This document shows, piece by piece, positions 23,514 to 32,490 of a DNA stretch of 35,062 nucleotides. The stretch is from Bdellovibrionia bacterium (GTDB lineage Bacteria > Bdellovibrionota > Bdellovibrionia > Bdellovibrionales > UBA1609). A program made the translations under genes and the position numbers. The stretch is from assembly GCA_030432925.1 (NCBI GenBank), contig JAUILT010000026.1, positions 1 through 35,062 on the forward strand, given 5' to 3'. Within the stretch, counting starts at the first letter, position 1. Every line of letters starts with the position of its first letter. The notes below the pieces were generated by a model that did not search any database, had not been told where the DNA came from, and was given only the letters and a program-made list of their open reading frames with translations.

Positions 23514-24661
23514 ATCTCACTTTGTTAATACAGACATTTGACAAAGTATTTATTGATCGCCTTAGCCTAGGCAGCTCTCTAGCTAAACGCTTGATGTTTT
23601 TGTTTCCTTCAGAGTCCATTGAAGTTGTAGATAATCGCCCATTTTCTGACAGCGATGGCCACCTCACAGTTGAAGAATTTGACCGTTCAAAAAAGAACCT
23701 CTTTATCACGCCTTTTAAAGGCAAGTTTTTCAAGCGTTGTCCAGGAGCTCGACCTGGACTTGCCTGTTGTAATTATTTTGTTCTCAACTGGGGACTTCAA
23801 TGCGATATGAACTGCTCGTACTGCTATTTACAAAGCTTTATCAATACCCCAGTTTTGACCATTTACTCAAACTTAGATAAAGCTCTATCTGAGCTACAAA
23901 GCTTCACCCAAAGCCTTGGCAATCAACCTCTACGAGTGGGAACTGGCGAAACCGTAGACTCTCTCAGCCTCGACCCCCTCACATTATACTCTCATGATTT
24001 GATTGAGTTTTTCAGAGACAAACCAAACTGGACTCTTGAATTTAAAACTAAATCTGACAAAGTGGAGCAGTTCCTTGATTGTGAACATGCCGGTAATGTT
24101 GTGGTCAGTTGGTCCATCAATGCCTGTGACGTGATCAAAAAAGAAGAGCACGGAACCGCCTCCCTCGAGGCTCGCTTGTCTGCTGCTGAAAAATGTAAAA
24201 ATAATGGCTTCCCAGTGGCCTTTCATATTGATCCTATGGTCTGGCATGAAAACTGGAAACAAGGCTATTCGAACTTGGTGAAACAAATCACAGAGAGATT
24301 TTGTCCCAAAGATATGCCTTATATTTCTGTAGGTGCGCTCCGCTTTCAACCTGAGCAACGCCATATGATGCGAGAACGTTTTGGAATGAACAGTTTTGTT
24401 ACTAGGGCTGAAATGTTTAAAAGCCCAGATGGCAAACTTCGTTACCACCAAGACATTCGCAAAGAAATGTTTGAATTTCTTACTCGCGCATTCAAAGCAG
24501 CCTCACCAGATTGGAGGCTATTTCTCTGCATGGAAACACCAGAAACTTGGCTGGCCTCTACAGGCAGTCTTCCCCAGAAAAAACAAGAGCTTGAAACATT
24601 ATTTGATCCGCGCCTAATTAAAAAGCATCAAAAATCCTTGAAACCATCCACCGACGCTTGA
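23510..24661 (+). CDS. SplB-like radical SAM protein (spore photoproduct lyase family)
   Basis: 383 aa. The radical SAM cluster motif is CDMNCSYCYLQ with Cys98, Cys102 and Cys105 (CxxxCxxC). Then VGTGETVDSLSLDPLT and LEFKTKSD follow the layout of SPL-family proteins. Where true spore photoproduct lyases have the H-donor Cys (Cys141 of B. subtilis, in a CTSD context), this protein reads GTGETVD, so that Cys is absent. Three more Cys (77, 86, 87) lie just before the cluster. It is more likely a member of the SPL-like clade found in non-sporulating bacteria than a repair enzyme for spore photoproduct. GTG 23510 overlaps the upstream partner gene. Confidence 0.82.
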   Translation: MNLTLLIQTFDKVFIDRLSLGSSLAKRLMFLFPSESIEVVDNRPFSDSDGHLTVEEFDRSKKNLFITPFKGKFFKRCPGARPGLACCNYFVLNWGLQCDMNCSYCYLQSFINTPVLTIYSNLDKALSELQSFTQSLGNQPLRVGTGETVDSLSLDPLTLYSHDLIEFFRDKPNWTLEFKTKSDKVEQFLDCEHAGNVVVSWSINACDVIKKEEHGTASLEARLSAAEKCKNNGFPVAFHIDPMVWHENWKQGYSNLVKQITERFCPKDMPYISVGALRFQPEQRHMMRERFGMNSFVTRAEMFKSPDGKLRYHQDIRKEMFEFLTRAFKAASPDWRLFLCMETPETWLASTGSLPQKKQELETLFDPRLIKKHQKSLKPSTDA

Positions 24662-24693
24662 TACGCTTTAAGAACTACTAAGGAGGTGACTTA

Positions 24694-25419
24694 ATGAACC
24701 TGTCGATCCTATTATTTTTATTTCTAAGTATTTCTTCATTCTTCTCCTCAGCGGCCACAGAGAGCTTTAAATACAAAGCTGATAAGTACACCAGCGTGAA
24801 TATTCATAACTCTTTTGGAAATGTTTCCCTCGCTCCCAGCACAAAAAATGAAGTTAATGTTGTTACCAATAAAAGAAAGTGGGGAAAACGCTGTTTTCTA
24901 AATATGAACTCTCAAGGCAAACAGCTGCGCATTGAAATCAATGACACAGGTTGGATTATGGATAACGAATGCCGAGTAGACTTGATTGTTTCTCTCCCCC
25001 CCAGCTTGGACGTACAATTAAGGGCTGGCAATGGAGACGTAAATATTGTCGGTTCCAAAGGAGACGTTGATGTCAAAGTGGGAAGCGGAAGCCTTCAAGT
25101 CCAAAGTGACCTGAGGCGGCTGTCCGCATTGATTGGTAATGGGGATGTTATTTTTGGTGGAAAATCAGAACAGACCAAAATCACTACTGGCAAAGGAGAT
25201 ATCCAATTTGAGCTTCTAGAAAAAATCAACGCAAGAATTATTGCCCGTTCTGGCAATGGAGACGTTATGATCCGTCTACCTGAAAAGTCCAAAGTTCATG
25301 CAAGAACTACTGTGGGTAATGGTTTGGTCCGAAATACATTCCAAAATGAAACTCAGGATCCTGATGTTGATGTGGAAGTCATCACGGACTATGGAGATAT
25401 TCGTATTCAAGAAAACTGA
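24694..25419 (+). CDS. Exported DUF4097-type beta-repeat protein
   Basis: 241 aa with a Sec signal peptide (about 1-20, cleavage near SSA). The mature part has short beta-repeats with recurring G-N/K-G-D-(V/I) turns (GNGDVNI, GNGDVIF, GKGDIQF, GNGDVMI), the pattern of DUF4097/DUF4098 right-handed beta-solenoids. It probably sits in the periplasm or on the surface; members are often called putative adhesins. A perfect AAGGAGGTGA ribosome site precedes ATG 24694, suggesting strong expression. It is 32 bp after the radical SAM gene, so it may be in the same transcript, though a functional link is not evident. Confidence 0.78.
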   Translation: MNLSILLFLFLSISSFFSSAATESFKYKADKYTSVNIHNSFGNVSLAPSTKNEVNVVTNKRKWGKRCFLNMNSQGKQLRIEINDTGWIMDNECRVDLIVSLPPSLDVQLRAGNGDVNIVGSKGDVDVKVGSGSLQVQSDLRRLSALIGNGDVIFGGKSEQTKITTGKGDIQFELLEKINARIIARSGNGDVMIRLPEKSKVHARTTVGNGLVRNTFQNETQDPDVDVEVITDYGDIRIQEN

Positions 25420-25455
25420 GGGATTAGATATGGTCTACCAAATCGGTACAGGAAC

Positions 25456-26199
25456 TCAAAAAAGAAGGGCAATGCCCACATCATAGCCTTCTCTTTCTTG
25501 CTTGGTAGTAATACCACTACTTGAAAACTCCATAGGCTCTTTCCAATAGTGGCCTGAAACCTGAAAAATTCCGTATTCAATGAATGCTCCCCCTCGAATA
25601 CGTGTCCCCTTTAGCTGGGTCCCCAGGTGGGATTTTTTTGGAAAGAAATGACGATACTCCCCTTCAAGCCCAATAAAGCTTAAGAAGTACATCTTTAGCA
25701 CACCTGCAGAAAAGGGATTTTCCCACTCCTCTCCAGACGAGCTATCTTCAGTCACTTGAAGCCCTCCTCTAAGTAAGATATGCGTGGACTGTAATGAGGC
25801 TCCCACTAAACGCAAGCTCAACATTCCAGATCTAGTTTCCAAATGACCATCACGCTCCTCATATTCAGCCCTCAACCCTAAAATTGTAACCCATAAATCT
25901 AGCGCATAAAGCTTAGAACTTTCATCAATTTTAACCTTACCACTGCCATTGTCTGAGGTTAACTCATAGTCAAACTGATGTCCGCTCAGTTGCATTTCAA
26001 ACCAGTTGGCACTACGATTCACAGATAACCAATGATCCCATAAACCAATTCTTTGCTTCTGTGACAACCAATCCGCCAAAGTCCAGCGAGTGGACTCTTT
26101 ATTACTCTGTCGTTTTTTCATCAGATCCATTTGAAAATACTGAGCTTCAGCCGGTAGGCAGAGCGAAAGAAGAAACACTACAATAAAAATATTTCTCAT
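25456..26199 (-). CDS. Predicted outer-membrane protein
   Basis: 247 aa. Signal peptide at about 1-19 (MRNIFIVVFLLSLCLPAEA, cleavage before Q). The mature chain has amphipathic beta strands with Gly/Tyr and aromatic girdles (RGGAFIEYGIFQVSGHYW) and ends in LLF, consistent with a beta-barrel. No family recognised. ATG 26199 has AGGA upstream and lies 6 nt after the stop of the CsgG/LpoB-like gene, so the two form an operon. It is convergent with the DUF4097 gene. Its role probably concerns the same envelope process as its operon partner. Confidence 0.62.
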   Translation of the reverse strand: MRNIFIVVFLLSLCLPAEAQYFQMDLMKKRQSNKESTRWTLADWLSQKQRIGLWDHWLSVNRSANWFEMQLSGHQFDYELTSDNGSGKVKIDESSKLYALDLWVTILGLRAEYEERDGHLETRSGMLSLRLVGASLQSTHILLRGGLQVTEDSSSGEEWENPFSAGVLKMYFLSFIGLEGEYRHFFPKKSHLGTQLKGTRIRGGAFIEYGIFQVSGHYWKEPMEFSSSGITTKQEREGYDVGIALLF

Positions 26200-26205
26200 T
26201 AGTTC

Positions 26206-27138
26206 CTACAAGGCAATCAGTAACAATAGAGCTAAGTTTCCAATAAAGCTCAATGAAGTCACTAGAGGTTTATTCTCTCTCAACTCCTGATCTAACTCTG
26301 TCATTTCAGGAGAAAAGTACTCTGGATTGATATTTTTTCTTAATTCCTCACCCAGGGCATATTTTTGCTTTAGCCGATTCAACTCTTTGGGGATTCTCAC
26401 TAATGATTCTTTTTTAATCTCACCAATACTGCTTACTCTTTTTAAATGAACAGTGATTGTTTGCCTTTCAACAACGTCCACAACTCCTTCGGCAAATATT
26501 TCCACATTAGCATTAGCAAAGACAGGCTTAAGTGTATCACTCACCACACGAACTAACTGAATTTTATCACCCACCTGTACACTAGTGTCTGACGAGATTT
26601 CTGCTTTAAAGTACTGACGACCATCTTCTGCATAAACAACATCTGACTTTAAACCATCTATAACAACAAAACCCTGGTAGGGGACTGACGAAATAAAATC
26701 CCGTACTAACTTCACCCCAGATTCCACTAATTGTTTTGAAATTGGCACAGAGGGCTGTAGCCTTAATTCTTGCTGCCATAACAGACGGCCAAACTCCCCT
26801 TCATAGACCTTCATATGCATTGTAAAGCCATCCAAATATGTAGTGATCACAGCATTGGCATCAAGAAGTTGTCCAAGAATAATAGCATCTGCAGGCTTTA
26901 AAGCTCCTCGAGATTGAAATACATCTTTTTGTTGCAGGAAGTTTTTTGACGCTACTAGAAACCGTTTATTATCTGTCAATACTCGCCTGATTTCCCACCA
27001 GGCCTCATCTGCAGCCTCACGATATTGAACAGATGTCTGCAAAGGAAAGATCACAAGACGGCGCACTAGAGAGTGCTCACTTTGAGCAAAAGTCACCACT
27101 CCCGAGACCATAAAGGCAAACAAAATCAACAATCTCAT
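26206..27138 (-). CDS. Exported envelope protein, CsgG/TolB-N-like N-terminal part
   Basis: 310 aa from ATG 27138. Signal peptide at about 1-18 (VTFA cleavage). Residues 25-125 (VRRLVIFPLQTS, DNKRFLVASKNFLQQK, LGQLLDANAVITTYLDGF) have the pattern of the alpha/beta domain shared by CsgG, LpoB and TolB N-terminal domains. Residues 155-250 look like a beta-rich FlgT/SH3-like part (VQVGDKIQLVRVV). A C-terminal hydrophobic run (LSFIGNLALLLLIAL) could insert in a membrane. No lipobox Cys. An upstream TTG at 27165 is possible but has no SD. Cotranscribed with the outer-membrane protein gene. Confidence 0.6.
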   Translation of the reverse strand: MRLLILFAFMVSGVVTFAQSEHSLVRRLVIFPLQTSVQYREAADEAWWEIRRVLTDNKRFLVASKNFLQQKDVFQSRGALKPADAIILGQLLDANAVITTYLDGFTMHMKVYEGEFGRLLWQQELRLQPSVPISKQLVESGVKLVRDFISSVPYQGFVVIDGLKSDVVYAEDGRQYFKAEISSDTSVQVGDKIQLVRVVSDTLKPVFANANVEIFAEGVVDVVERQTITVHLKRVSSIGEIKKESLVRIPKELNRLKQKYALGEELRKNINPEYFSPEMTELDQELRENKPLVTSLSFIGNLALLLLIAL

Positions 27139-27213
27139 CACTGAAATCTTAACATTGTCATTCAAAACCGTCGTGAAGAGGGCTCCCTGAAGGGACTTTT
27201 CAGGAGATTAGTC

Positions 27214-28131
27214 CTACCAATTAAGGTCCTGTTTTGGAATTTCCACCCAGCCCTCAGACCTGGGAAACCCTCGAGGCCTGGGTTCACAAAGCCCTTTAAA
27301 AGATAAAACAGCTGTCAAAGCACATAAAAAAGCTTCAAAGGAGTGGGTATTCTCTGTCATAGCCCGTACATCTTGCACATATAAAAAAGCAATATCCTTA
27401 TCAATAAGACGCTCTAAAATAGCTCTTCTTGATTCTTTTCCACCAAATGCATGTCGATGAAAGCGAAGGTGGCTTTTTTGAATATTCAATGAGCGCCCCA
27501 TTCGCCATAATGCCAGCTTGGCATACACTTCACAAATGGGAACCTTTAGTCTACGAGTAATAAAATGAGCACGAGCTGTCAGTGGAGCCATGTTAGCACC
27601 TAGGGCATGATCTGGGTGAAATACCTCTTCCAACTCTGTTTGCATATAAAACTCCACACAACGCTCTGTATAAGGAGTAAAGAGTTTTTTAGGTCTTTTA
27701 TTCGCATTTCTCTTTCGGTAGTGCTTCCATAACCACTGAATTTCTTCTTCTTCACACTCCTCAAAACCAGGACATTTTAGCTGGCAGCGAACACACTTTG
27801 GTAGCTGCAATGGAACATCAAAAGCCACACTCTCTACTTGAGAGGGAAGCTGTGAAATGATTCTGTGAACCATAAGATCTGAAGAGACATCACCTTCCGA
27901 CTCCACTTTTTCAAACAGCCGATTCAAAAATATTTTATTTTGCTCTGGATAATAGTCCACCAGTGCTATACATGTTTTATCAGTTTTTCCTCCCCCTAGA
28001 GAAACACCAACAAAATGATGAACTTTAATATCGGACTTTTGATGTTTAAGAGCCTGTCCTAGATAACCAAATTGTACAGCTGGAGATCTTTTAGAGGCTA
28101 CTTTTTTAGAAACTTTCTTACCTTGTGTCAC
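27214..28131 (-). CDS. DUF429-like predicted RNase H-fold protein with Cys cluster
   Basis: 305 aa. GVSLGGGKTDKTCIALVDYY near 42-61, AFDVPL at 103-108, PICEVYAKLALWRMG in the middle, and ENTHSFEAFLCALTAVL near the C-terminus follow the DUF429 layout (first strand with acidic residue, DxPL, E-x-YP, and D/E-A-x-x-CA-x-TA). Between them is a Cys cluster C113, C116, C120 and C126, a possible zinc or Fe-S site. The first catalytic Asp of DUF429 is not obvious (Ser44 or Asp51). GTG 28131 overlaps the GHMP kinase stop as GTGA. It is the last gene of the ABC operon. Biochemical function unknown. Confidence 0.65.
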   Translation of the reverse strand: MTQGKKVSKKVASKRSPAVQFGYLGQALKHQKSDIKVHHFVGVSLGGGKTDKTCIALVDYYPEQNKIFLNRLFEKVESEGDVSSDLMVHRIISQLPSQVESVAFDVPLQLPKCVRCQLKCPGFEECEEEEIQWLWKHYRKRNANKRPKKLFTPYTERCVEFYMQTELEEVFHPDHALGANMAPLTARAHFITRRLKVPICEVYAKLALWRMGRSLNIQKSHLRFHRHAFGGKESRRAILERLIDKDIAFLYVQDVRAMTENTHSFEAFLCALTAVLSFKGLCEPRPRGFPRSEGWVEIPKQDLNW

Positions 28132-29123
28132 TCAGTTTCCCGCACGGCTTTGACGTCGAAAACTTGGAACCCCTTATCCTTACACAGTCTCATCAAATCA
28201 CTTTTTTTAATGGGCTGAGACCAGACCATTACACACCCACCCCCACCGGCACCACAAATTTTAATAGCATCAGCTCCATTTTGAAGGACTAGCTTTTTTA
28301 ACTGATCAATTTCTGGAGAATTAAAAGAAAGTGAGAGCTTCACTCTGGATTCAAACTCTTTTTGAAAAAGTTCACCCAATTGATCCCACTCTCCCTGACG
28401 ACAAACTTTCGCGACATCTTCAGCCACGCTCTTGATTTCATATAAAGCTTGAATCACCAGAGGCTCTCTTGCCACAGCAGACTTATAAACCTCCCAGTTA
28501 TTTAAACCCGAATGGTGTGGACGCCCGGTATAAACCAAAAACATATTCTTCTCTAAAATGCCTTCAGGAAACTCTAAAATTTCCTCCACCGGTCCCTCGT
28601 GGCTATAATGCAATAAATGTAGCCCTCCATGAATTGCTGGAAAATAATCCTGCGTACCCGTTGGAGTATTCAATACCTGAGCCTCTATATTGGAGGCTAA
28701 CGTCACCTGGTCCAGAACGCTCAACTCTCTGTTCCTCCACTGAGCAAATGCCTTGATCAAACTCACTGAAAGACTTGAACTCCCTCCCAACCCTCCACCC
28801 ACTGGACTTTCAGACCTGCATTCAAGAGTCAAACCAGAGGAAGGCTGCCACCAAGATATGTGCCCTTTAACTAAGGATAATTGCTCATCTTTGCTTTGCA
28901 TAAATGCTTGATAGCTTTCAAAAGATTTGTGGTAATCAAGATCATGCAGGTGAAACTCGAAAAAACCGTCGTCCCTTGGAGTCAAATCCACATAGGTTTT
29001 AATATCAATACTCAAGTTGGTTGTGATAGCTCCACCCACAAAACTATAAAGTGGCCACATATCCAGAGTTCCACCAGCCAGATCCACCCGAGTTGGGCTC
29101 CATGTGCTAATTGTCAACGTCAC
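28128..29123 (-). CDS. GHMP-family sugar kinase (HddA-like)
   Basis: 331 aa. All three GHMP motifs are present: motif 1 PTRVDLAGGTLD at 10-21, motif 2 ATP-binding PVGGGLGGSSSLS at 107-119, and motif 3 CGAGGGGCVMV near the C-terminus. TPTGTQDYFPAIHGGL matches the GxQD region of the heptose-7-phosphate kinase/fucokinase branch. It probably phosphorylates a sugar at C1, as in nucleotide-heptose or GDP-fucose routes, but no other nucleotide-sugar gene is adjacent. GTG 29123 overlaps the DUF4340 stop, and its own stop overlaps the DUF429 gene. Placement in an ABC/GldG operon is unusual. Confidence 0.85.
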   Translation of the reverse strand: MTLTISTWSPTRVDLAGGTLDMWPLYSFVGGAITTNLSIDIKTYVDLTPRDDGFFEFHLHDLDYHKSFESYQAFMQSKDEQLSLVKGHISWWQPSSGLTLECRSESPVGGGLGGSSSLSVSLIKAFAQWRNRELSVLDQVTLASNIEAQVLNTPTGTQDYFPAIHGGLHLLHYSHEGPVEEILEFPEGILEKNMFLVYTGRPHHSGLNNWEVYKSAVAREPLVIQALYEIKSVAEDVAKVCRQGEWDQLGELFQKEFESRVKLSLSFNSPEIDQLKKLVLQNGADAIKICGAGGGGCVMVWSQPIKKSDLMRLCKDKGFQVFDVKAVRETE

Positions 29124-30142
29124 TCACTTTCGTTGGATTTTTGCTTTATCTCGGGATGATCACCCTTGAAATAGTCTTTAGACTTCATAAGTTTTTCAAT
29201 AAAACTTTTATCAGCTTCAAAAATTGTGCTACTGCTATTGAGTCGTATATAATAACTCTCACCCTCCCCTTTCTGCTTATTTTTTGATACTGTCCAGAGT
29301 TCTTCTTTTCCATTGGCCAATAGGAGGCTCATTTTTACAAGAGGTTGATTTTGACGATAAACTCTCTTTGCTTTCTTATCATCAATACGATCAAAGAAGT
29401 TAATAACACTGATTTTTTTCAAATCACTCAGCCAGCTTTTTACATCTTTCTCTGAGACAGGTAGATCTTTTAACTTTCCTTGAAATACCCATTGATGGCT
29501 TTTATTTTTCTTTATTGAAAAGTCTCTTTTTGCTCCACCAGGATAATCAAAAGACATACCTACAGGGTCCTCCTTATGCCGATAAATATCTCGCTCTCTC
29601 AAGTGCTTCGGCTCCTTATTTAACACAGAAGCCCAGGACCTCTCACCCACCCAGATATCATTGTTATACTTAATATAATAAGAGCCATCATAGGCACTAT
29701 GCTCAGCAAACTGAAGTACAGCCTCTGTCCCATCCACCCTCTTCACAGTCAGTGTTTTCAAATTGTTATCAAGACCATACTCACTCCAAAGAGGGTTTCC
29801 ATCAGCCCCCTTTTTAGCATCAATCCTTTGCCCTTTTTCTGTAACTATATCTTCAAACCAAGCTTCAATGCTAAAGTCATCACCAAGATCCTCCACAGGG
29901 GAAATAATTCTCCATATATTATTCTCACGGAGAACTTCGATAACTTCTTGCTTTTGCTCCAACCTGGCCGAGAGGTAATCATTTTTACCCTCCCAACCCA
30001 GTATCATTGCAGCCTGTTTCTCTTTAGTTTCTTGCTTTTTTGAGCTGTTATATTCATACCAGACAATGCCCCCCAAGAACACTGCGAGAAAAGCCATAAT
30101 AAAAGTTGCCTGAAACTTCTTTAATGGGTGTTTACGGCTCAC
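29120..30142 (-). CDS. DUF4340-type membrane-anchored protein
   Basis: 340 aa from GTG 30142, which overlaps the GldG-like stop as GTGA and has AAGGAGGAG upstream. One N-terminal transmembrane helix (about 14-31), then a periplasmic domain in two similar halves with strands such as WVFQGKLKDLPVSEKDVKSW and LSDLKKISVINF, typical of DUF4340. These proteins regularly accompany GldG-like genes and probably form part of the same envelope complex. The C-terminus is Lys/Glu-rich. The longer open frame to 30181 overlaps gldG and has no SD. Confidence 0.82.
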   Translation of the reverse strand: MSRKHPLKKFQATFIMAFLAVFLGGIVWYEYNSSKKQETKEKQAAMILGWEGKNDYLSARLEQKQEVIEVLRENNIWRIISPVEDLGDDFSIEAWFEDIVTEKGQRIDAKKGADGNPLWSEYGLDNNLKTLTVKRVDGTEAVLQFAEHSAYDGSYYIKYNNDIWVGERSWASVLNKEPKHLRERDIYRHKEDPVGMSFDYPGGAKRDFSIKKNKSHQWVFQGKLKDLPVSEKDVKSWLSDLKKISVINFFDRIDDKKAKRVYRQNQPLVKMSLLLANGKEELWTVSKNKQKGEGESYYIRLNSSSTIFEADKSFIEKLMKSKDYFKGDHPEIKQKSNESE

Positions 30143-31725
30143 AAGCTCCTCCTTCTGAACCACAAAAATCCTGCAATACATAATAGAAGCAAGGGCATTG
30201 AAACTCCGGCAATAACTACCATCTTTTCAGTAGATGTCGTCATCATTAACTGAGTGTTCTTCAGCTGTTTTGGACGAATAGTTACCAGGTCTGCCTCCTG
30301 TGCTAACCAAGTCAGGGAATTCAGGGCCAAGTCCCTATTCAAACCGTTGATCAACCCCTGATTTGTTAAAAAATCACTATCACCAAAAACAACAGCTGCA
30401 TATTCAGCATCTGTGCTGACTTCGGCCTGCGAGTTTTTATTTTCATTTTCTTTTTCGTTTTCATTTTCTTTTTTAATAAGTGAACCTTCAACGCTAACCC
30501 CAATGACATAAGGGCGTTGCTCCGCCGGTTGTATCTCTTCAAGGTTTAGAGCTGAAAAACTATTTCCCGCCGACTTCACAAGGTCCTTACTCTTCAGACC
30601 CTTCGGAGCATCTGGTGCAAAAATAACCTCACTGGCCAAGTCGAAAACTGTGATCATTGCCTGAAACTTATTAGTAATCTCACTGTCTTGACTATATATA
30701 GCTCCAATAGCCGAAGCCATGCTTCGTCCCATCAGACGGCTTGTAGGACTTAAAATATAATTGTTCTTAAACTCCACTCCTAGGGTTTTTGTTAATTGAG
30801 CGATATTATGCCGCTGCCCTGGATCCGCAGCCACTAGAAGTCGACCACCGGACCTTGCATAACCCCTAAGTAATTTCATTTCTGGCTCAAGCATAGCCAC
30901 AGTAGGGCCTACTATAGCAATGACCGCTGCATCCTCAGGCACCTTCGTGTTAGATATAAGATCCAGAGGCTTCGCCTGAAAACCTGAATCCTCCAAAGCT
31001 TTTTTTAGTCCTGACACTCCATTGGATTCTTCTAGATCCAACCCAGGCTCTCCATGGTTTGTCAAAAAGTAGATTGTCTTACTCTCTTCACGAGTGGCCT
31101 TTATCATAGCCGAGGTGATTTTTTCTTCGGAACTCAATGGATTATCAACTCTAACCGTTTTACCTTTGTACTCCACAAAAGCAAATAACTTCTCTCGAAC
31201 TTTATCAGGAAGAGGATTGACATATTTTTGTGTCATTAAATTCTCGGTTAAAGTATTGTAAAACCGAACGTTCAGTTTTGAAGAGTTTTCTTTATAAAAA
31301 TCCAAAACTTGGCGAAGTTGCTCTTTTCTCTGAGCGGCCTCCTCATGGTAAAAAACAAGGATTCGCATTTCTTCATCTATTTTTTTTAAAACACCTAAAG
31401 TCTGCTCTGACAAGGAATTGATTTTTTCCTCCGTCAAATCATAGGTCTTGTTATAGCGAATACTGAGATAATTGACCGATGCTAAAACCACAACCATCAG
31501 TAAAATGATCATTCCCATATTCATACCATTCTTTGTGGTACGCATAGTAAGAAAGTCCAAAATAGTTTTGTATTCTGTGATTAAAAGGGCTGTAAAGCTT
31601 ACCAACCCTAGCCCCAAAGGAAACCAAAGCATATCCAGCCAACCACCAAGAATAAAGCGGGCCATAATCACAATAATCATACACAATGTGGCAATAGTTA
31701 GTGATGCCAATCCCCATTTAGACAT
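30139..31725 (-). CDS. GldG-like auxiliary subunit of ABC transporter
   Basis: 528 aa. Three N-terminal membrane helices (about 5-27, 32-52, 70-90) and one at the C-terminus (about 503-523) hold a large periplasmic domain. SVNYLSIRYNKTYDLTEEKINSLS is represented by its core YDLTEEKINSLSEQT, the entry signature of GldG/ABC-type uncharacterised (DUF4350/Gldg) proteins. It then continues with TIYFLTNHGEP and GRLLVAADP. Near residues 420-432 an ENENEKENENKN stretch is encoded by a hexamer repeat. ATG 31725 has GGAGG upstream and starts 3 nt after the permease stop. In Bacteroidetes GldA/F/G support gliding. A similar envelope or motility role here is inference. Confidence 0.85.
   Translation of the reverse strand: MSKWGLASLTIATLCMIIVIMARFILGGWLDMLWFPLGLGLVSFTALLITEYKTILDFLTMRTTKNGMNMGMIILLMVVVLASVNYLSIRYNKTYDLTEEKINSLSEQTLGVLKKIDEEMRILVFYHEEAAQRKEQLRQVLDFYKENSSKLNVRFYNTLTENLMTQKYVNPLPDKVREKLFAFVEYKGKTVRVDNPLSSEEKITSAMIKATREESKTIYFLTNHGEPGLDLEESNGVSGLKKALEDSGFQAKPLDLISNTKVPEDAAVIAIVGPTVAMLEPEMKLLRGYARSGGRLLVAADPGQRHNIAQLTKTLGVEFKNNYILSPTSRLMGRSMASAIGAIYSQDSEITNKFQAMITVFDLASEVIFAPDAPKGLKSKDLVKSAGNSFSALNLEEIQPAEQRPYVIGVSVEGSLIKKENENEKENENKNSQAEVSTDAEYAAVVFGDSDFLTNQGLINGLNRDLALNSLTWLAQEADLVTIRPKQLKNTQLMMTTSTEKMVVIAGVSMPLLLLCIAGFLWFRRRSL
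30433..30468 (-). repeat. Tandem GAAAAN hexamer repeat inside the GldG-like gene
   Basis: Six near-identical hexamers (GAAAAT, GAAAAC, GAAAAA, GAAAAT, GAAAAT, AAAAAC) encode an Asn/Glu/Lys linker. The unit is a multiple of three, so copy-number change would alter linker length without a frameshift. Confidence 0.7.
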
Positions 31726-31728
31726 TTT

Positions 31729-32490
31729 TTACCTCCAGCGTGATGATTCAACAACTCGTTGAGTAAGAAATACGAACAAAGCAATGGCACTCAGCATGTA
31801 AACAACGGCTGTCAACTTCAAAGTTCCTTGCAAAAACGATACAAACTGTTGCCCTACCGAGACATGTTCAAAAAATGCCGACAATACGGGGTCGTCAGAA
31901 AAGCCCGCTCCCTGGCCAATAAACCAAAAGCTTAAGATTAATACCATTCCTAAAAATGCTGCCAAAATTACAGAAGATGTTACAGATGAAGCAAAAAGCC
32001 CAATGGCAATATAAATTCCCATCAACAAAGCCAAACCAATAAAAGAACTTATCAAAGGTCCCCAAGAAAAATCTGCAAACAAGGCCGTTCCCAAAGGGTA
32101 AATAGCAGCAATTAACAACAAAACCATACCTGACATGAAAACAGCTAAAAACTTTCCAAAACTGATCTGAGTTGCAGTAATGGGAGATGTCAGCAATAAA
32201 TCGTAAGTTCTCATTTTTTTCTCTTCAGCCAAAGCACGCATCGTAAATACAGGGATTGCCAATAACAAAATTAGATTGACGAGCGACAAATGTGAGGCAA
32301 AAACCGACATGTGAATATTCACTCCCTGCCCCTGATGAGCCAAAACCATAGACCTTCTGGCAAAATCAAAAATCTGCCGAATATAGGTAAAACTCAATAA
32401 ACAGCAGAATAGCCCTGAAATCACAAAAAATATGGGGCTACTCACTAAGCTGCGAAAATCCTTCCATGCAATTGCAAACATCGCCCTCAT
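31729..32490 (-). CDS. ABC-2 type permease, GldF-like
   Basis: 253 aa with six predicted membrane helices (about 15-36, 58-80, 100-125, 140-162, 165-190, 225-245). The motif MRALAEEKKMRTYDLLLTSPIT is represented by its core EEKKMRTYDLLLTSP, the diagnostic coupling loop of ABC-2 permeases of the GldF/NosY type. It forms the membrane part with the ATPase encoded just upstream. ATG 32490 overlaps that gene's stop as ATGA, and the GldG-like start follows after 3 nt. The transported substrate is unknown. Confidence 0.9.
   Translation of the reverse strand: MRAMFAIAWKDFRSLVSSPIFFVISGLFCCLLSFTYIRQIFDFARRSMVLAHQGQGVNIHMSVFASHLSLVNLILLLAIPVFTMRALAEEKKMRTYDLLLTSPITATQISFGKFLAVFMSGMVLLLIAAIYPLGTALFADFSWGPLISSFIGLALLMGIYIAIGLFASSVTSSVILAAFLGMVLILSFWFIGQGAGFSDDPVLSAFFEHVSVGQQFVSFLQGTLKLTAVVYMLSAIALFVFLTQRVVESSRWR

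Noticed and set aside
27186-27204. CCTGAA/TTCAGG hairpin after the DUF429 gene as operon terminator
   Set aside because: Only six pairs, and no U tract on the minus strand.
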